From: Sphingomonas sediminicola
GTDB taxonomy: Bacteria; Pseudomonadota; Alphaproteobacteria; Sphingomonadales; Sphingomonadaceae
NCBI RefSeq assembly: GCF_014489515.1
Contig: NZ_CP060782.1
Coordinates: forward strand, 1,798,001 to 1,862,000
Length of the DNA stretch: 64,000 nt
Reading direction: 5' to 3'
Part shown: one piece after another, positions 57,461-64,000 of the stretch
Position numbering within the stretch: the stretch's first letter is position 1
Layout: each line of letters begins with the position of its first letter
Made by a program: the position numbers and the translations under genes
Notes under the pieces: model-generated
Seen by the model: the letters and a program-made list of their open reading frames with translations, nothing else
What the model was told of the DNA's origin: nothing
The model's database searches: none

Positions 57461-58093
57461 TTAGCCGAACCGGGCGATGCATTGGCGCATGACTTCCGTC
57501 GGCGGCCCGGCCTTGACGATCTTTGCAAGCGCCTTGTGCCGCTGATCTTGCTGAGCCTTTAAGTCGGCTCCTCCCCGTTGGCGCATTCCGGCTCCGAGAA
57601 CCGGGTCGAGCTTCATGCTGAGCGCATGATAGGGCGCGAGCTCATTGTCATATTCGCCACCCTCCTCGAGCGCGGAGCGAATGAAATCCGCCAGCTCGTA
57701 ACATCCGAGCTGCGCCTGGAACCGATCCGCAGGAAGCTCCACCTTTCTAAGGGCGGTCGCCGGGAAGGCCGCCTTGCAAGCGGGGACGAGCTCCTGCCAT
57801 TTCCCCGCGATGATCCGGCCTTGAAGCTCCGTCATCTTCTTCTGGACCGCGCTCGCGGTTTCCGTGGAGAAGCTGTCCCCGGCCGAACCCGCAAGAAGCG
57901 GATAATGAAGAATTCGCTCCATCGACTCAAAGGACAGGGGCGCTTTGACATCGGACGTCCCGGCACGAGCCTCGGCGGCACCAACCACGCCGCACGTCGC
58001 GGCCCGATCCACCGGTTGCGACGGCAACTCGAGAGTCTTCGGTCCGCATGAGGTGAGCAGAAGCGCGCCCGCCAGGAACAACCGTATCATCAT
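57461..58093 (-). CDS. Lipoprotein of unknown function
   Basis: A 210-residue lipoprotein: signal MMIRLFLAGALLLTSC with the lipobox cysteine at 16, then a helix-rich body. Cysteines occur in AATCGVVG, VPACKAAF, LGCYELADF and MRQCIARFG, so one or two disulfides are likely. The protein has EGGEYDNELAPYHALSMKLDPVLGAGMRQRGG in the last third, which I recognise only from unnamed sphingomonad proteins. It lies 60 bp after lpd and 18 bases before the PepSY gene. Confidence 0.75.
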   Translation of the reverse strand: MMIRLFLAGALLLTSCGPKTLELPSQPVDRAATCGVVGAAEARAGTSDVKAPLSFESMERILHYPLLAGSAGDSFSTETASAVQKKMTELQGRIIAGKWQELVPACKAAFPATALRKVELPADRFQAQLGCYELADFIRSALEEGGEYDNELAPYHALSMKLDPVLGAGMRQRGGADLKAQQDQRHKALAKIVKAGPPTEVMRQCIARFG

Positions 58094-58153
58094 GCCAATG
58101 CATTACAGGGTGATCGGCGCCCCGGCCACAGCCGAGGCTAGACTTAGATCCGG

Positions 58154-59545
<1,392 letters not shown>

Positions 59546-59612
59546 CTATTCCTCGGAAAGTTCGTGGGCGCCACTTAGGGACGCCAGGCGCTTCTGACCA
59601 GTGCCGGGTCTT

Positions 59613-60941
<1,329 letters not shown>

Positions 60942-60952
60942 CGATGATTCCT

Positions 60953-63771
60953 TTATGCCCGACGCGCCGAAGGCTGGGCCTCGGCAGGGCTGCTATGGCC
61001 GAGTGCGGCCGCAATCAAGTTTGCCTGCTCCGCCGCGTGGCGCTTGGCGAGGCCGGTCGCGGGGGAAGCCGAGGGGTCGCGGCCCGCATAAAGCGGCCGC
61101 ATGCCCCTGAAACCAGTATCGGCAAGGCACTGTTCCAACAGCTCTTCGACGAAGAACCAGGCGCCGTTGTTCTTCGGCTCTTCCTGCGCCCAAACGAGCG
61201 TTTCCAGCTTGGGCATGGCCTTGAGACGCTTGACCAAAGGCTCGGACGGGAATGGATAGAGCTGCTCGATCCGGACAATCTCGGTCGTCGGGTCTCCCGC
61301 GGCGTCGCGAGCGTCGAGAAGCTCGTAGGCAAGCTTGCCCGAGCAGAGGACGAGCCGGGTCGTCTCGCCTTCTTTAGGTGGGCGAAGGTCGCTGACAATC
61401 CGGCGGAAATGGCTTTCGCCGGTGAAGTCGGCGAGGCTCGAAACCGCCAGCTTATGTCGAAGCAGCGACTTTGGCGTCATCATGATTAAAGGCTTGCGGA
61501 AATCGCGAAGCATCTGTCGACGCAGGATGTGGAAGTAGTTCGCGGGTGTCGTACAGTTGGCGACCTGCAGATTGTCTTCCGCACAGAGCTGCAAATAGCG
61601 CTCGAGGCGAGCCGAGCTGTGTTCCGGCCCCTGTCCCTCGAAGCCATGCGGCAGGAGCATGACCAGGCCGCTCGCACGCAGCCATTTGGCTTCGCCGCTG
61701 GCAATGAACTGGTCGATGATCGTCTGTGCGCCGTTCGCGAAATCGCCGAACTGCGCTTCCCAGCAAACGAGCGTGCGCGGGTCGGCAAGCGAATAGCCGT
61801 ACTCGAAGCCGAGAACACCGAACTCGGACAGCGGTGAGTCGCGAACCTCAAACCGGCCGCCATCAACGTGGGTCAGCGGGATGTATTTCGCTCCCGTCTC
61901 CTGGTCGACCCAAACGGCATGCCGCTGGCTGAAGGTGCCGCGGCCGCTGTCCTGCCCCGATAGGCGGACGTTGTGGTCCTCCGCAATCAGGCTTCCAAAC
62001 GCCAGCGCCTCGGCGGTCGCCCAGTCGAAACCCTCGCCGGTCTCGAACATCGCTTTCTTCGCATCGAGGATGCGCTGGAGCGTCTTGTGGATGTGCACGC
62101 CCCCGGGAACCGTAGTCAGCACATTGCCGACGCGCCGAAGCTCGTCCTCGGAAATGGCGGTAGGTGTGTTGCGCCTACCGAGGACCGGTTCGCCCGGAAG
62201 CTTGAGGCCGCTCCACCGCCCCTCGAACCAGTCCGCCTTGTTCGGAACGTAGCTGCCGGCCGCCTGGAACTCCTGCTCCAAATGATCGGTGTAGGCCTTG
62301 GTGTGCTGGTCGATCCAGCCCTGGTCGACCACGCCCTGCTCTATCAGCCGCTGGCCGTAGATTTGCGAAATCGGAGGATGATTGCGGATTTCAGCATACA
62401 TCAGCGGCTGGGTGAAGCTCGGCTCGTCGCCCTCGTTGTGGCCGAAGCGGCGATAGCACCACATATCGATCACGATGTCGCGGCCGAAGGTCTGTCGGAA
62501 TTCGGTCGCCAGCTTGCAGACGAAGGTCACCGCTTCCGGATCATCGCCGTTGACGTGGAGTATCGCCGCCTGGACCGACTTCGCGACGTCCGAAGGGTAA
62601 GGCGAGGAACGCGCGAACTGCGGGCTGGTGGTGAAGCCGACCTGATTGTTGATGATGAAATGGATGGTGCCGCCGGTGCCGTATCCGGGAAGGCCGGAAA
62701 AGGCGAGGCACTCGGCAACGATACCCTGCCCGCGAACGCGGCGTCGCCATGCAGGAGGACCGGAAGCACGGTCTTGCCGTGCTTGTCCTCCCTGATGGTC
62801 ATCACGGCGCGCACCTTGCCGAGCACGACCGGGTCGACCGCCTCGAGGTGCGACGGGTTCGGAAGCAGCGACAGATGCACCTTGTTGCCATCGAACTCGC
62901 GGTCCGACGAGGTGCCGAGGTGGTACTTCACGTCGCCCGACCCGCCGACGTCCGCCGGGTTGGTCGCGCCGCCCGCGAACTCGTGGAAAATCGCGCGGTA
63001 CGGCTTGCCCATTACGTTGGACAGGATGTTGAGCCGGCCGCGGTGTGCCATGCCGACGTCGATCTCGGTTACGCCGTACTGGCCGCCATATTTGATGACC
63101 GCTTCAAGCGCAGGAACCGCGCTCTCGCCGCCATCGAGCCCGAATCTTTTCGTGCCGACATATTTGCGCGCGAGAAACTTTTCCCATTGCTCGGCTTCGA
63201 TCACCTTGCCGAGGATCGATCGCTTGCCCTCGGGGGTGAACTGGATCTCGGCGTTCTTGCCCTCGATGCGATCCTGGATAAAGCGGCGCTCCTCCAGGTC
63301 GTTGATATGCATATATTCGACGCCGACCGTGCCGCAGTAATTCGCCTGCAGCACCTTCACGAGCTCACGCACTGTGGCGCGCTCGAAGCCTAAAGTCCCA
63401 CCGATCCAGATCGGGCGGTCGAGGTCGTTCGGGCCGAAACCGTGATATTCGGGCGTCAGGTCGGCCGGCAGCTCCTGCCGGTGGAGTCCAAGCGGGTCGA
63501 GCTTCGCCGCGAGGTGGCCGCGCACTCGGTATGTGCGGATCAGCATCATCGCCCGGATCGAGTCTTCGGAAGCGCGACGCACCGCATCCGCGTCAGCCGC
63601 CGGAGCAGCAGCTACGGCCTTCTCGGTCGCTGCTTTCTTGAATGCCTCGATCGTGGCCTCAGTGGGATCCAGGCCGAGGTTAATGTCGTCCAGCTCGGAC
63701 ACGGGCCAGTTTGGCCGCGCCCAGCTTGGGCCCGGTTCGCGTTCGAACAGGATCGGTTTGTCATCGGACAT
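60953..63771 (-). CDS. sucA: 2-oxoglutarate dehydrogenase E1 (one frameshift near 62729-62731)
   Basis: A thiamin-diphosphate enzyme that decarboxylates 2-oxoglutarate. The first frame carries the N-terminal segment, [20 protein letters not shown] and [18 protein letters not shown], then reaches HGDAAFAG and breaks inside the ThDP motif. Restoring one base in CCC at 62729-62731 gives [20 protein letters not shown] and joins the second frame, which carries [21 protein letters not shown] and [16 protein letters not shown]. The repaired length is 939 residues, normal for E1o. The start overlaps the sucD stop as TAATG. Confidence 0.96.
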
Positions 63772-64000
63772 TATGCGTATGCTGCCAGAAGCTCTTTCAG
63801 GGTCGTTCCGAGCTCAGATGGGCTGGGGCTGACGGTAATTCCAGCCGCTTCCATTGCCGCGATCTTGCTTTCCGCGTCGCCCTTCCCGCCCGAGACGATG
63901 GCCCCGGCATGGCCCATGCGACGTCCGGGAGGCGCCGTGCGGCCGGCGATGAAGCCGACGACCGGCTTCTTGCGGCCGCGCTTTGCCTCATCGGCAAGGA
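63771..64000 (-). CDS. sucD: Succinyl-CoA synthetase alpha subunit, C-terminal part (cut by window edge)
   Basis: Only the last 75 codons lie in the window. The translation includes [25 protein letters not shown], where the conserved histidine (GHAGAIV) is the phosphorylated active-site residue of the family, and [19 protein letters not shown], ending LLAAYA. It makes ATP or GTP from succinyl-CoA in the citric-acid cycle. It is upstream of sucA, and the two share one base of TAATG. Confidence 0.95.
   Translation of the reverse strand, partial: LADEAKRGRKKPVVGFIAGRTAPPGRRMGHAGAIVSGGKGDAESKIAAMEAAGITVSPSPSELGTTLKELLAAYA

Overview
The window comes from a GC-rich alphaproteobacterium, most likely of the order Sphingomonadales. 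The evidence is a CtrA cell-cycle regulator, a PEPxxWA-CTERM sorted exoprotein with the sphingomonad-style tail, an S10-spc-secY-adk ribosomal array, and small proteins (Bpt, ArfB, free-Met-sulfoxide reductase, DUF3140, YegP) of the kind found together in this group. It is ordinary chromosomal core with accessory patches. I found no prophage, transposase, CRISPR array, rRNA or tRNA.

Layout. Positions 1-8.8 kb: the 5' end of dnaB, dcd, a YegP-like protein, kynureninase, a PEP-CTERM protein, an FMN reductase, a diheme cytochrome c, RNase R with a DksA-like zinc protein, and an M28 peptidase. Positions 8.9-15.3 kb: mmsA, a polysaccharide deacetylase, a lipoprotein, a GlcD-like FAD dehydrogenase, a methyltransferase, folA and an SRPBCC protein. 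Positions 15.3-32.2 kb: one long minus-strand translation region, read as rpsL-rpsG-fusA-tuf, then rpsJ through rplO, secY and adk. Positions 32.6-41.4 kb: a tightly packed minus-strand set of a class IV aminotransferase, a sulfotransferase-like protein, two secreted amidohydrolases, DUF3140, a cupin, an S41 protease and a GH43 enzyme. Positions 41.5-45 kb: part of the pyruvate dehydrogenase cluster (E2, E3) with a thioesterase and a small membrane protein. Positions 45-51 kb: stress and quality-control genes, ctrA, a PAS protein, Bpt and threonine deaminase. Positions 51-58 kb: a YtcJ-like amidohydrolase, DsbD, SppA, a PepSY protein and a lipoprotein. Positions 58-64 kb: sucD-sucA-sucB-lpd for the 2-oxoglutarate dehydrogenase step.

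A feature that affects the whole annotation is that 14 genes are broken by frameshifts. Each is repaired by adding back single bases, 22 in total, almost always in a G or C run of three or more. Several are essential (EF-G, uS7, uL5, uL30, SucA), so I read these as homopolymer undercalls in the assembly rather than real mutations, and I annotate the genes as whole.

The most interesting biological signals are three CcrM (GANTC) sites in 29 bp with CtrA half-sites between ctrA and its divergent neighbour, a similar CtrA/CcrM-like arrangement before the PEP-CTERM gene, a 206-base rpsJ-rplC spacer with interchangeable hairpins, a direct repeat of the bpt 3' end around a lower-GC membrane-protein gene, and low-complexity extensions on four ribosomal proteins.
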